This document shows, piece after piece, positions 22,162 through 32,250 of a stretch of DNA of 64,000 bases. The stretch covers positions 13,336,295 to 13,400,294 of the forward strand of contig OZ024830.1 in the NCBI GenBank assembly GCA_964016985.1, read 5' to 3'. Positions within the stretch are counted from its first letter, which is position 1; each line of letters starts with the position of its first letter. The DNA is from Anodontia alba. Lineage: Eukaryota > Mollusca > Bivalvia > Lucinida > Lucinidae. Below the pieces are notes generated by a model. It was not told where the DNA came from, did no database searches, and saw only the letters and a program-made list of their open reading frames with translations. The position numbers and the translations under genes were made by a program.

Positions 22162-24156
22162 TATATGGAGAAAAGGCGTACTGCAAAAATTGGTCGAATA
22201 TGGCATAGAAGGGAATATGCTACTCTGGATACTAGATTTTCTATCTGGACGCAAAATCCAGGTAAAAACTAGGTACGGTGTTATCCGATCTCAGAGAGTG
22301 CCCAAACGGGTCACCGCAAGGCGCAGTCTTATCACCAATCTTATGTAATATAATTAACACGCTATATGAAGCGCTCGAAGCACTTCCTATAGACTTATCG
22401 CAATTCGCAGACGACTCGGCGATATGGAAGTGCAAACTAAAAGCAGCACTTAAAATACTGCAACAAGCGCTAAATATAATCCATAATTGGTGTAAAGAAT
22501 GGGGTTTCAAAATATCGCCTGACAAAACAAAATTAGTAGTTTTTAACCGGAGACACAGCACTACGAAATACCTGCCAAAACTAACTTTGGGCGACAAAAA
22601 ATTAGAGTTTTCACCAGACGCCCAATTCCTAGGCATGTGCTTCGATCACCAAGTTACGTGGTCGAAGCCAACAAATCACTGTCACAGAAATGCCAAAAAG
22701 ACCTGAACCTAATGAGGATGGTCTCAGGGACATCATACGGAGCAGATAAAAAAACGCTGATTAGGCTATACACCACACTAATCAGGAGCAAAATTGACTA
22801 CGGGTGTGAAGCCTACAACTGCGCATCCACAACACAGCTAAAAAAGCTTGATGTAATACAGGTAGCAGCCCTCCGAATCGCCACAGGGGCTTATAAGGGG
22901 ACACAAAACTTCAGTCTGGAGGTAGAGTGCAACATAATGCCATTACAAAAACGCAGGGACGAACTCCAACTAAAATATTGGGCACGCTCAAATATTCACG
23001 GAGACAACCTCCCAATCAATGAAATGGTAAAACCCCATGCACTATACGAAACAGCGGAAAAATCCCATACAACATATCAGTACAGGACCTGATCAAAAAA
23101 CATGATCTAGGAAAAAATAAATTCCAACCCATAAACTTTAAGAAAAAACACAACATTTCCAGTAGCAGGCCAAATTGCGACTGAGCAAACAAAATCAAAA
23201 CGAAAGAAACGCCAGACAGCGAAAGTCGCTTAATAGCTGAAAAATACATTAAAAATAAATACTGGAATCATATAAAAATATCCACAGACGGCAGTAAAGA
23301 CTCAGAAAACCAGAAGTCGGGATGCGCTTTCGTAATTCCAACACTGAACGTGACTAGGAAATTCAAACTGCACCCTGATTTAACAGTCTATACTGCAGAA
23401 CTTATAGCAATCCAAAAAGCGCTTCAGTGGATTTTAGAAAATAATTTAGACTTCAAAACGGCTATTTTAACGGACTCACTGAGCGCAATCCAAAGTATCC
23501 AATCGGGTAAAAGTAAAACACGGCAAGATATTTTAGATCACGTCCTGTACCTGATACACTGCATTATAAGCGAGGCTTAATTTTAGACATTGACTGGGTC
23601 CCCTCCCACTGTAACATACAGGAAAATGAACTAGCGGACGCCGCTGCAAAAAGCGCACTGAACACCGGAGAGAGTATAAACCTATTACCCTCTCACCAGG
23701 AAATCTACCTCATAATAAAAGTCAAAATAAGGCAGGAATGGTCCAAAGAGTGGAAAAACCACCACGGTCCGAGACACGAGCTCGACCCCTCCCTGCCCAG
23801 AACACTGACTCAATATAATACAGTGACAACAGGCGCCTGGACCGAATCTTCACGAGACACAGGTTAGGAGATAACGGACTGAAGGGTAACAACCTTAAGC
23901 ACAGTGAGGCAGACCCAATCTGCCCCCCCACTGCATTGAGGTAGAAAGCACGGAACATTACCTGCTACACTGCCATAAACAGTGTATGGCAGTGTAGCAG
24001 GTAATGTTCCAATCTTTAGCAAACAAATACGGTGACAAAAAATTCTTAGAACCCGCAAATGTCAATACCGCACTGCTCCTAAACACTAAAGAACAGGAAA
24101 TCAGAGAAATCCTGTTTCACTATATAATAGAAACAGGTTATGAAACAGTGATTTGA
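22162..24156 (+). pseudogene. A ORF2, rest of reverse transcriptase and RNase H, broken
   Basis: The frame resumes WRKGVLQKLVEYGIEGNML. RT motif B is NGSPQGAVLSPILCNI, reached by a frameshift at about 22290, and motif C is FADDSAIW. The thumb runs to YGCEAYNCASTTQLKKLDV after another shift near 22665. RNase H shows ISTDGSKDSENQK, YTAELIAIQKAL, LTDSLSAIQSI and WVPSHCNIQENELADAAA. A stop at 23578, later shifts and a hairpin insertion at 23952-24010 break the C-terminus. It ends near HYIIETGYETVI. Confidence 0.85.
23952..24010. repeat. Perfect 26-bp inverted duplication with 7-base loop
   Basis: The arm 23952-23977 (GGAACATTACCTGCTACACT...) is exactly complementary to 23985-24010. The loop is AACAGTG. 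It lies in the ORF2 C-terminus, where EHYLLHCHK should continue directly to MFQSLANKYGD, so the second arm is a local inverted copy of coding sequence. Confidence 0.92.
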
Positions 24157-24830
24157 TACAGAAAAAGTCTGGTTACCCACCTCCCTGCCCCGACCCCGCC
24201 CCCAACAAATACCCCCGCCCACTCAAGGAAAAGGGATCTCCTTAGTAAAAACAAAAAAACTGCGCGAATGCGATAAAACTTCAAGTGAATATATACTATA
24301 ATAGGGGAACCGCACAAGAAGTACACGGCGGGTTATGACTCGGGAGAAATCTCCCCAGTCAGAACAGCGTCGCCAACGGGGCCGGGTGCTGGGAAGCCCA
24401 AGTGCATGCTGAAAAGATACCCATGCACTGGTATCTTTATAACGCTGATTGGGCGTCCCGGGTACCGGGTCGTGTGGGAAACTTCAGGGCGGAAAACATC
24501 GCCTGAAAAATTAATCATACCGATAATAAAACTCCGGTTCAGACGAAACTCCCCTGGAAACCGGCGTTCGGGTACTAGTAAGCCCAAGCGCAAGCTGAAA
24601 AGGTACCCACGTACTGGTACCTTTATAATGCTGATTGGGCGGACGAAATACCTGATCGCAAGCGGACGAGCCAACAATAAAGTCAAAGCTAAAAAAAAAA
24701 CACTACTCTGGTAATGGGTGGCCGGGTGCGGGAGGGCCCGAGTGCATGCTTAGAAGGTACCCACGTACTGGTACCTTTATAACGCTGATCGGGCAGACGG
24801 CGCACACGGTCACCAAGAAAATAAAACGAA
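24157..24830 (+). other. A 3' UTR with three hairpin-bearing repeats
   Basis: Three related units lie at about 24375-24455, 24565-24645 and 24715-24800. Each has a GGGY-rich lead, a hairpin, then TTATAAYGCTGATYGGGC. The hairpins are at 24413-24438 (AAAGATACC/GGTATCTTT), 24599-24624 (AAAGGTACC/GGTACCTTT) and 24754-24777 (AAGGTACC/GGTACCTT), with 8-base loops. The stem changes between units keep pairing. That this belongs to A and not to a later element is inferred from position only. Confidence 0.65.
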
Positions 24831-26981
24831 AGGCAACTGAAAAAATATTTAACAGCTTAAAATCTCCTTCTCCTCTCCAAATATCACTGCCGACATTGGG
24901 GAGAAGAAAATAAGGACGGTTCTGAAAAAGGAGAGGAAAATCGAAGCAGGAAAAAGCCCGAAAAACTAACAATAGGCAAAGTTGAACAGTCAGTCAAAAA
25001 TCTCATACCTCATTTAACAAATGTTCGCTTTCGGCCGCAAGGCACTTTCGGTTAAGTGAGTTAAAGAGAAAACAATAGGGCATAACCACCTGCTAAGAAG
25101 GGAGTCATATAATCAGACATAAGTTATCAGGGAAACATCGGTAAGACCTAAAAACGAGAAAAAACTTCAAACGTCCCGTGGAACGTCCAGTTATATGCTT
25201 AGCAAACCCAATCCATTTAACTATTTAATTACAAAAAGAATTCATTTATTATTTTTTTTTTTTAGAGTAGCTAGATACAAAGCGAGTGCCTGCATACCGA
25301 TCCGCACAAAGTCCTGGAACTGAAGAAGAAGGAGAAGATAAAGCAATTAAATAGGGTCCTTTTTTTTTTCTCCACAAAAATAGTGTAGGACTAGGTCAAA
25401 GTAATCAACAAGTAGAAAATAGGCAGTACGTAGTAAAAATAAGTAGAAAATAGGAAAGAAATCGGCATAAATAAGGTCAGAACTAGCAATTTCTGCTCTC
25501 AACAAAAAGGCCCTGATCCAGATAAGTCAATCTCAATAATCACCACTCATCTGGTGCAAAAATATGTAAACATTGGGGTTGACCTACAAGACGAGTCCGC
25601 TAAAGAAAGCATCATAACAATCAGGTCAACCAGTACAACGAACAGCAAACTGATGCAAGCGCTCGAGGCTAAGCAGAAAAACAATAAACATGATCAGAGA
25701 CCGATTTCCTCTAAACCCACCCCCACCCCAAATCGCAGAAAGGTTCTAACCGGTACCATACTTCTTAAAAAATTCCATATATGTTTGTTCGTATAAATGT
25801 TTTCAGCTTCTGTGGTGTTTTGTCCAGTGTCCAGAGGAGGTATCAGTAGTATACGTAGAACAACACAGGTAAACAATGTAATGTCCCGTACCGTATTTGT
25901 CTTAAAGTATGTTATATAAAAAAAAATCGACCTCACCCCCATATGGACCCGGACAAAAAAAAACAAAAAACTATTATATACAAAAACCAAATAAAAAACA
26001 AAAATAAAAATCATCAATATAAAAGCTGTCTATCAACGTCCTACACGCAACAAGCTGCCTCCTAGGACGAGTCGAAAGCATCGATAACAAACTGTTAGGG
26101 CAAACTGTTGGTTAGAAAACATAGAGATCTACTTACTAAAATATTAAGTTGATGCATAAATTAATATCAAATAGAGTCTCTGCCTTGTCTATCGGAGCAA
26201 GACCACACGCTGTCTTTCATTGGTATGTCTGTCAAGGTTTCGACACAGCTGCAAAGAACAACGTTGGACAAGGAAACACACGAGGATAAAGAAGAGGAAC
26301 TACTAGCAACTCACCTCCCAATTAGGTATAAGTTAGCTCACAGGCTGCAGTAACTCATAACAACACTAATTACCTCCCCTTCCTCAGCCGACAAAACGTG
26401 AACTAACAGTAACCTAAGATCCTCGCTAACAAGAGCATCGAAAACAGGGTCATCAAAGCCCTAATATCACAATCACAAGCACTCCGGAGACTCACATATG
26501 CTCAAGTACCACTGCCTCCTCCCCCACTCTCAACGGACCAGCCGTATTCAAACACGGCAACCCCCCTCCCACACGCCCCACTGGATACTAACATTGTAAC
26601 ACTTTAACCTCTCACTGATAAGTATCCTTCTTAATCCCCCACTGTACATACCCCTCCCCCCACCCCACCCCACCCCAAACCTTTTTTTTGTACTAACAGG
26701 CAATGCACCGCGGGAACGGAGTATGGTGTAATACCTATAAACACATACTGCGGCCTGGCGCCACGCCAATCAACCAACATTGAGAAGAAGAAACCAACAG
26801 GATGCACTAATAACTAACACCCCTGAAACTTCTCACACCCCCTGATCGACAAATAAGGAGATATACATCAAACGTATATCTAATTCAGGAGAGTCATCAA
26901 AATTGCAAAAAACTGGAAAAGAAAACGAGCATGTCCATAACCCCCAACAACATAACTTACTGCCACCCATAGAAAACGCAT
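24831..26981. other. No recognisable gene; A/C-rich, low-complexity stretch
   Basis: I see no homologous protein or RNA gene here. There are short T and A runs (25247-25263, 25363-25371, 25917-25925), a repeated GTAGAAAATAGG block near 25411-25455, and C-rich tracts near 26560 and 26650. An 80-residue frame at 25554-25796 (MQKYVNIGVDLQDESAKE) has no recognised motif and may be an ORF1 remnant. Confidence 0.5.
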
Positions 26982-26984
26982 GCG

Positions 26985-27192
26985 GGCCCCCGTAGCCTTA
27001 TGGATAAGAGAGTTGACTCTTAATCCATTAGGTTTCTCACCGCTGTGGTTCGAGCCTCGCTCGGGTCACATGTGGGAAAGCCAAGTTCTGCTTACGGATG
27101 GTCAGGTGGTTTTTCTCCGAGTCCACCGGTTTTCGCCCGCCTTCAATGAACGATCGGCTCGATATAAGTGAAATATTCTAGACTACAAACAA
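26985..27192 (+). mobile_element. tRNA-derived SINE remnant
   Basis: The head resembles tRNA-Lys (anticodon-loop sequence CTCTTAAT) with A box TAGCCTTATGGATAAGAG and B box GGTTCGAGCCT. It is followed by a body with CCGGTTTTCGCCCGCC and ATATAAGTGAAATATTCT, which strongly resembles the conserved body of common mollusc tRNA-SINEs. The A-rich tail is short and degraded. Confidence 0.75.
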
Positions 27193-27702
27193 ACTAGCGG
27201 GCCAGTCTAGGCAACTTAGATCTAGAGAGGCCGTGATTAAAGCTTCAAAGATTAGATAGAGGATATCAAAATTCACAACTTAAAGCGGAACACTCTGTTC
27301 ATGGCAATATTGAACTAGGTGGAGTGTACCCAGAATATACCCCTCCCGGAAAGGGCGGGGGACTATAGGTTATGGCGTCATCCGATCCTCATTCAACAAA
27401 GGTCGACCCTGCACTATAAAAAGTGTACAATCCCCAGACTCAATTAAACTTAGGCCCCAGCTACCCCCGCGGGGGCAATGGCACCCGTACATCCCGTAGT
27501 AACCGGATTCTCAAAGACACTCCAAAGCGAGCTAGACCAAAAGGAAGTTGCCACGAAGACACGACGCCAAAAACAAGTACAAAGAGTTGCCCAGACCTTG
27601 CACAGTCGCACATGATTAACCGCCATTTCCTCCTCCTGAATCGACTACAGCAAGGAAGACGGACGCAAAGAAGAAAATGACATACGAAAGACGACGCACG
27701 GA

Positions 27703-27785
27703 CGCAGGTACAGGGGTTGTGCCTGTTATGGTTTCATACCCTGGGACCCCCTGTACTGAAGATACAAACTGAACAACAACATCAA
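27703..27785 (+). other. D module, copy 1: 40-base block kept identical
   Basis: GGGGTTGTGCCTGTTATGG is followed by TTTCATACCCTGGGACCCCC. The G-rich start can pair with the C-rich end, and GTACAGGGG before it extends the stem with CCCCCTGTAC after it. The block is unchanged at 37601 and has one difference at 38133, whereas the flanks differ. CTGAACAACAACA follows in all copies. Confidence 0.8.
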
Positions 27786-27870
27786 CATGACCCCTCATCC
27801 GCCCCGCCCCCCACCCACATTCCACCTACGTACTCCGAGGTGTGAACATCGTCGGAATAACCAACTAACC

Positions 27871-28763
27871 ATGTCTGATTTGTTGCCTGCAGTACTTCTC
27901 AACGCTTTGAGACAGTACAAGTTCGCCGAGTCCCCATTATGGAGAATGGCGGACGGGAAAGATCATGTCAAGATAGAGGTGACTTTCCGAATGACAACAA
28001 CCAACGTTTCGACAAGAAGGGGCTGAAAGTAGGAGGCGGCCTACACCCCCTGCTGGCGAGTGGCCTCGCCAGCCCACAGCTGCAAGACGTCCACCGCCAC
28101 CGATGAAGACCAGACTGACGCTTCCAGCACCGAGCCAGGAGAAGGAGACATCACCATCAACACAGATTCTACCAGGCACTACAAGATCTACAATCACACA
28201 CGATCGCACGCAGAAGACAGCCATGATAGAGCCAGCACCTATCATCACTAGACCGACCACACCGCCTCCAACTCCAGAGAGTCCGCCGAAGAAGAAGAGT
28301 AGAGTCTCTTCACCAAAGAGAGTCAACATTGAACCGCCGAAGGAATACAACTACTTCGAGTTCAAGAATCCCGACTGGTATCCAGTAGATGAAAAATACG
28401 AGATACAAGATGTTCGTGGCTGCAAACTCGCTGACTTCTCCTGTTTTATCTTCAAAGTGCAGAGAAAGTTCAGACCCAACGAGACCATCAACGTAGATCT
28501 GCCGGCCTATTTCGTGTTCCATCATCAACACCACAGAGTTGTCTTCATGAAAGTACTACGTTGAAGAGTGGTACGACGCCATTGAGAAGACCTTCGAGAA
28601 GGCAAAAGTTATGGATTGCACCGAAACACCGTGGCACAACTTCCTCATAAATGTGTGTTATGACGCGGCAGGGAAGATTCCACTCGTGCGCCTTGTACCA
28701 GCGGGATTCAAAGCAGTGATCGATGCGGACCTGGGTGAGGACACCCAACAAACTCTAGGGTGA
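27871..28763 (+). pseudogene. D1 ORF1, protein of unknown function, two frameshifts
   Basis: It starts MSDLLPAVLLNALRQYKF. The first ~50 residues match D2 (MDLVPAILKNALTDFQF): both have PLWRxADG/AEG and VKxExTF. The frame shifts at about 28020, then continues with AGEWPRQP, which D2 has as ANEWPRQP, a Pro/Ser/Thr-rich linker, a basic patch PPKKKSRVSSPKR and a folded-looking C-terminal domain (EYNYFEFKNPDWYPVDEKYE). A second shift near 28553 leads to YVEEWYDAIEKTFEKAK and a stop at 28763. I do not know the family; a gag-like role is a guess. Confidence 0.6.
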
Positions 28764-28870
28764 GGATACCCGCTTAATTTATGGGTGAGGACACCCTCTC
28801 GGCACCTGGGTGAGGACACCCTCTTGCCTCTGGGCGAGGCCACCCTCGCGGCTCCTGGGTGAGGACACCC
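28733..28870. repeat. 25-bp minisatellite with palindromic core, six units
   Basis: GGGTGAGGACACCC, with small changes, starts at 28733, 28758, 28783, 28808, 28832 and 28857. The spacing is 25, 25, 25, 24, 25. The core is a hairpin GGGTG/CACCC with a 4-base loop; the 10-11 bases between cores vary. Unit 5 reads GGGCGAGGCCACCC. The first unit lies in the D1 ORF1 C-terminus (LGEDT). Confidence 0.9.
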
Positions 28871-29125
28871 ACCTTGCATCCTTTTCCGGTGTCTGACCGA
28901 CCGACATATAGCTAGTGGACAATGAGTGTAACTTACTCTCGGCTAGAACCGTGTACCTAATGCATTACGCAGTCGGAATTGACACGCATCAGGTACGAGA
29001 TTAAAGGTTCAAAACTTCTTCGGCTGATAGTCAAAATTCTGCAACTTACAGGCTGGACTACTACTCTCGCACGAGATCTGGACACACACAAGGTCTGGAT
29101 GTGCACGCATTCCGTGTCTAGGGGA
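28871..29125. other. No gene seen
   Basis: This is unique-looking sequence between the minisatellite and a hairpin. No motif is recognised. Confidence 0.5.
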
Positions 29126-29157
29126 GGTGACCTAGTTATGAATTATAACTAGGCACC
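29126..29157. other. Hairpin shared with the D3 5' UTR
   Basis: GGTGACCTAGTTAT pairs with ATAACTAGGCACC around a GAATT loop, with one bulge. The equivalent hairpin at 37926-37957 has a different stem sequence but the same loop and pairing. This may be the start of another D copy. Confidence 0.6.
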
Positions 29158-29261
29158 GTTTCAAGTCAACCCAGTAGTCTAGTAAAACTAATCCAGATTT
29201 ATCTGGAGCTGCCTCTATGTGACTCAGTTGCCTGGCAGCGTTAAAAATTTGCAAACTGTAA

Positions 29262-29663
<402 letters not shown>

Positions 29664-30227
29664 TAAGAAAGTAGATCTTTATGCATGTTTTGCTTAAACA
29701 GTAGTCTTAAAGAAACACTACTGTAGTAGTAATAGTAGTGCTGTGCAATAAGAGCAACAGAAGTAGTAGTAGTGTTGTGCAATAAGAGCAACAGAGAAAC
29801 CCACTCAATCACCACAACCCCCATACACAGCAGACAGCAGAAGCTTCTGTAAAATAAATAAATAAATACAATAAATAAATAAATAAATAAAATAAAATGA
29901 AGGTTCTTCATAGTAATAGGGCTACAAAATATTTTAGAAAGTAGACACATCTGTAATTATGATAAAAGTTTGTATGTAGATCCAGATACAGTACTGGGTT
30001 GTAATAACGGGGATGGGGGTGGGGTGGGGGTGGGGCAGATAGATATCAGCAAAACAAATATGGAGGCGGGCGGCGTTGGGTGGGTGCATGGAAGTGGTGG
30101 TGGTTGAGTGGGTTTCGCTGTTGCTCTTATTGCAGAACACTACTACTACTGCTACTACAGTAGTGTTTGTTTAAGACTAGTGTTTAAGCAAAACATGCAT
30201 AGGGATCTACTTTCTAAAATATTTTGT

Positions 30228-30243
30228 GGCCCTAATAAGGGCC
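30228..30243 (-). terminator. Histone 3' stem-loop, minus strand
   Basis: GGCCCTTATTAGGGCC on the minus strand is a perfect 6-bp stem with a 4-base loop, 32 bases after the H4 fragment stop. Confidence 0.85.
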
Positions 30244-30274
30244 ATTTTTGACAGACGTTTCTGCTATAAGACAC

Positions 30275-30355
30275 TTAACCTCCGAATCCGTACAGAGTCG
30301 TGCCTTGTCTTTTAAGTGCATCGACTACATCCGTAGCAGTGACGGTCTTTCTCTT
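30275..30355 (-). pseudogene. H4: Histone H4 C-terminal fragment, minus strand
   Basis: Read on the minus strand it gives KRKTVTATDVVDALKRQG and then TTLYGFGG with the stop at 30275-30277. Relative to H4 it has Met to Thr, Tyr to Asp and Arg to Thr changes. There is no homology upstream of about 30355. It is the second arm of the inverted repeat. Confidence 0.85.
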
Positions 30356-30360
30356 GTTTT

Positions 30361-30754
30361 ACCAAGAACTTGCAGTACATAGGAAAACAAAGGGGACGCA
30401 GAGGAGGCTGTTGAGTGTATGCGGTGCAGGGTTTCTAGAGAAATATTTGTAATATCTGAAATCGCAACTATGGAGATTATTATTTTTTCACTCCGTCAGA
30501 CTTTTGTCGCTTTTTGTTTATCCAATCATAAAAATGTTGCTCTCTTTAGCGGAGGAGTAAAATATAGGTCAATCCTATTGCCGCAATATATAACTGAAAT
30601 GGACCGCGTTTCGACGTTTGACGTTCGAAGAGTAAACATCAACTAACCAACAATGGTATATCGTGCAACACTATGCCACCCAAGGAACTAGCAAGTCGCC
30701 CTTTGGTTGCATGCTGTTGTATTTTTGCATTCTTTTAACTAACGATATATGGCT
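30361..30754. other. No gene seen; probably includes C1 5' UTR
   Basis: AT-rich sequence before the C1 start codon. It does not match the sequence before C2, apart from the last bases CTATGAATCA. Confidence 0.4.
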
Positions 30755-32099
30755 ATGAATCATAATAGTATCCCTGCCGGAGGCGAGGACCCCGGAGGCA
30801 ATAAAACCACCCAGTATAAAAAAAACCTTATAACACTGCCGGAGGCGAGGACGCCGGAGGCACTACAGGAAGAATAACCTATGATACAAACAATACTTAC
30901 ACGGAAGTAGAACTTGATAGAAAGAATACCATAACTTTAACAGTTACAAACAACGGACGAATAAGAACAGAAGAACTTTTCGCTCACCTTGATTACTTAA
31001 ATTTATTACAGCACACGGAATGCATACAAAGACTACAAGAATTGGATCAGAGTTACGAAATTACAATTAAAAAAGAAACCAATCCAGAAGAATTAAAAAA
31101 GACCATAAATCAACAACAGGTCATAATAGACGGGAAAACACTCGCCATCACACCGACAAGAAAATTGAAAGACAGAAGAAACACAATTACCAAAGTTTTA
31201 ATTTTTGAAGCCCCATATGAACTCGAAGATAAGCACATCATTACAAAATTGTCACCCTACGGAATACTACAAATAAAAAACAAAATATTTAACCACAAAT
31301 ACAGAGGAACGGAAATATATAATGGAGTCAGATCAGTTAATTTTACAACCATTGTAAAACCCATTCCAACAACATTATTCGTACGAGGGAACAGACTAAA
31401 GTTAAAACATGTAGGGCAAGACATAACCCCAATATGTGGAATATGTAAGGAAAGAGGACATTATAGGAATAAATGCCCAAGAAAGGAAACATACACGGTT
31501 AGAGACAACTTAGATGAAAACAGACAAGAGCAAGAAACATGGTCAAATATAGTTAAACAAGGAGTACAACAAAGAAAAAGAGAAGAAGAACAAAGAAAGT
31601 TATACATGGAAGAAATAAAGAAACAGGATGAGCAAAACAAACGGAAGAGAAGACAAGAAGAAGTATTACAGGACGATCTAACGCAAAGGCTGAATCAGAT
31701 AATTAATGAGAATGAAGACCAAGAAGAACCATGGAGAACAGTAGAAGACGCGGCGAAAAAAAAAAGAAGAAAAAATAGGAGAAAGAAGAAGAAAGAAGAA
31801 GAAAAAGTAAAACACCAACAAATACAGCTACATCTACACCGGAGAGTTAATATGAAACCCCGGAAGACGAAAATGATACAGAAATTTCCAACAGTACCTA
31901 CGATACGGAAGGACGAAACAGCACAGATACCGAAACTGACATAGAGGATAAGGAAGAAGAGCAGGTCATCACAGGATCATACCCGGAGTGTGCCCAGATG
32001 AAGGAAGACTCGGAACAGTTAAACGACAGAGATATTGGGAGTATGTCATCATGGGCAAGAATTATGGATGATCAGGAAGAACTACCAAAGTATCCTTGA
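30755..32099 (+). pseudogene. C1 ORF1, RNA-binding protein with one zinc knuckle, broken
   Basis: It starts MNHNSIPAGGEDPGG with a repeated AGGED motif. The frame shifts near 30825, then runs open through RTEELFAHLDYLNLLQHTE, an RRM-like region (KVLIFEAPYELEDKHIITKL) and the knuckle CGICKERGHYRNKC at 31435-31476. A long Glu/Lys/Arg-rich coiled tail follows; a shift near 31800 leads to the last block SSWARIMDDQEELPKYP. Similar ORF1 layouts occur in Tx1-like elements. Confidence 0.75.
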
Positions 32100-32250
32100 T
32101 CATCATATATCCTTTATATATGAATACTTGTATAAAGGAACTTTTATATTATTCATTCTTTATTGGAATTATGGGATCTGTAAATTTTTAAGGTATACTC
32201 TTATTATTGGTTTCTCCGTTTTTAGATCGGATTTCCTTTGTTTTTAAGAG

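Larger units (their letters stand above)
27300..28763 (+). mobile_element. D1: unclassified retroelement, 5' UTR, conserved module and ORF1
   Basis: It pairs with a second D 5' UTR at 37919-38240 (shared CCTAGACCTTGCA-like and TCGACT-CAGCAAGGA-like blocks) and with a second ORF1 at 37037. A TATA-like sequence (CTATAAAAAGTG) is at about 27412-27423. The order is UTR, 40-base conserved module, ORF1, then a minisatellite. No reverse transcriptase is joined to it in the window, so the type of element is unknown. Confidence 0.6.

Noticed and set aside
26985..27060. Functional tRNA-Lys gene
   Set aside because: The acceptor stem does not pair and the SINE body follows directly, so it is a SINE head.
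28733..28870. CRISPR array
   Set aside because: The repeat is only 14 bases and the step is 25; the setting is eukaryotic and there are no cas genes. It is a minisatellite.
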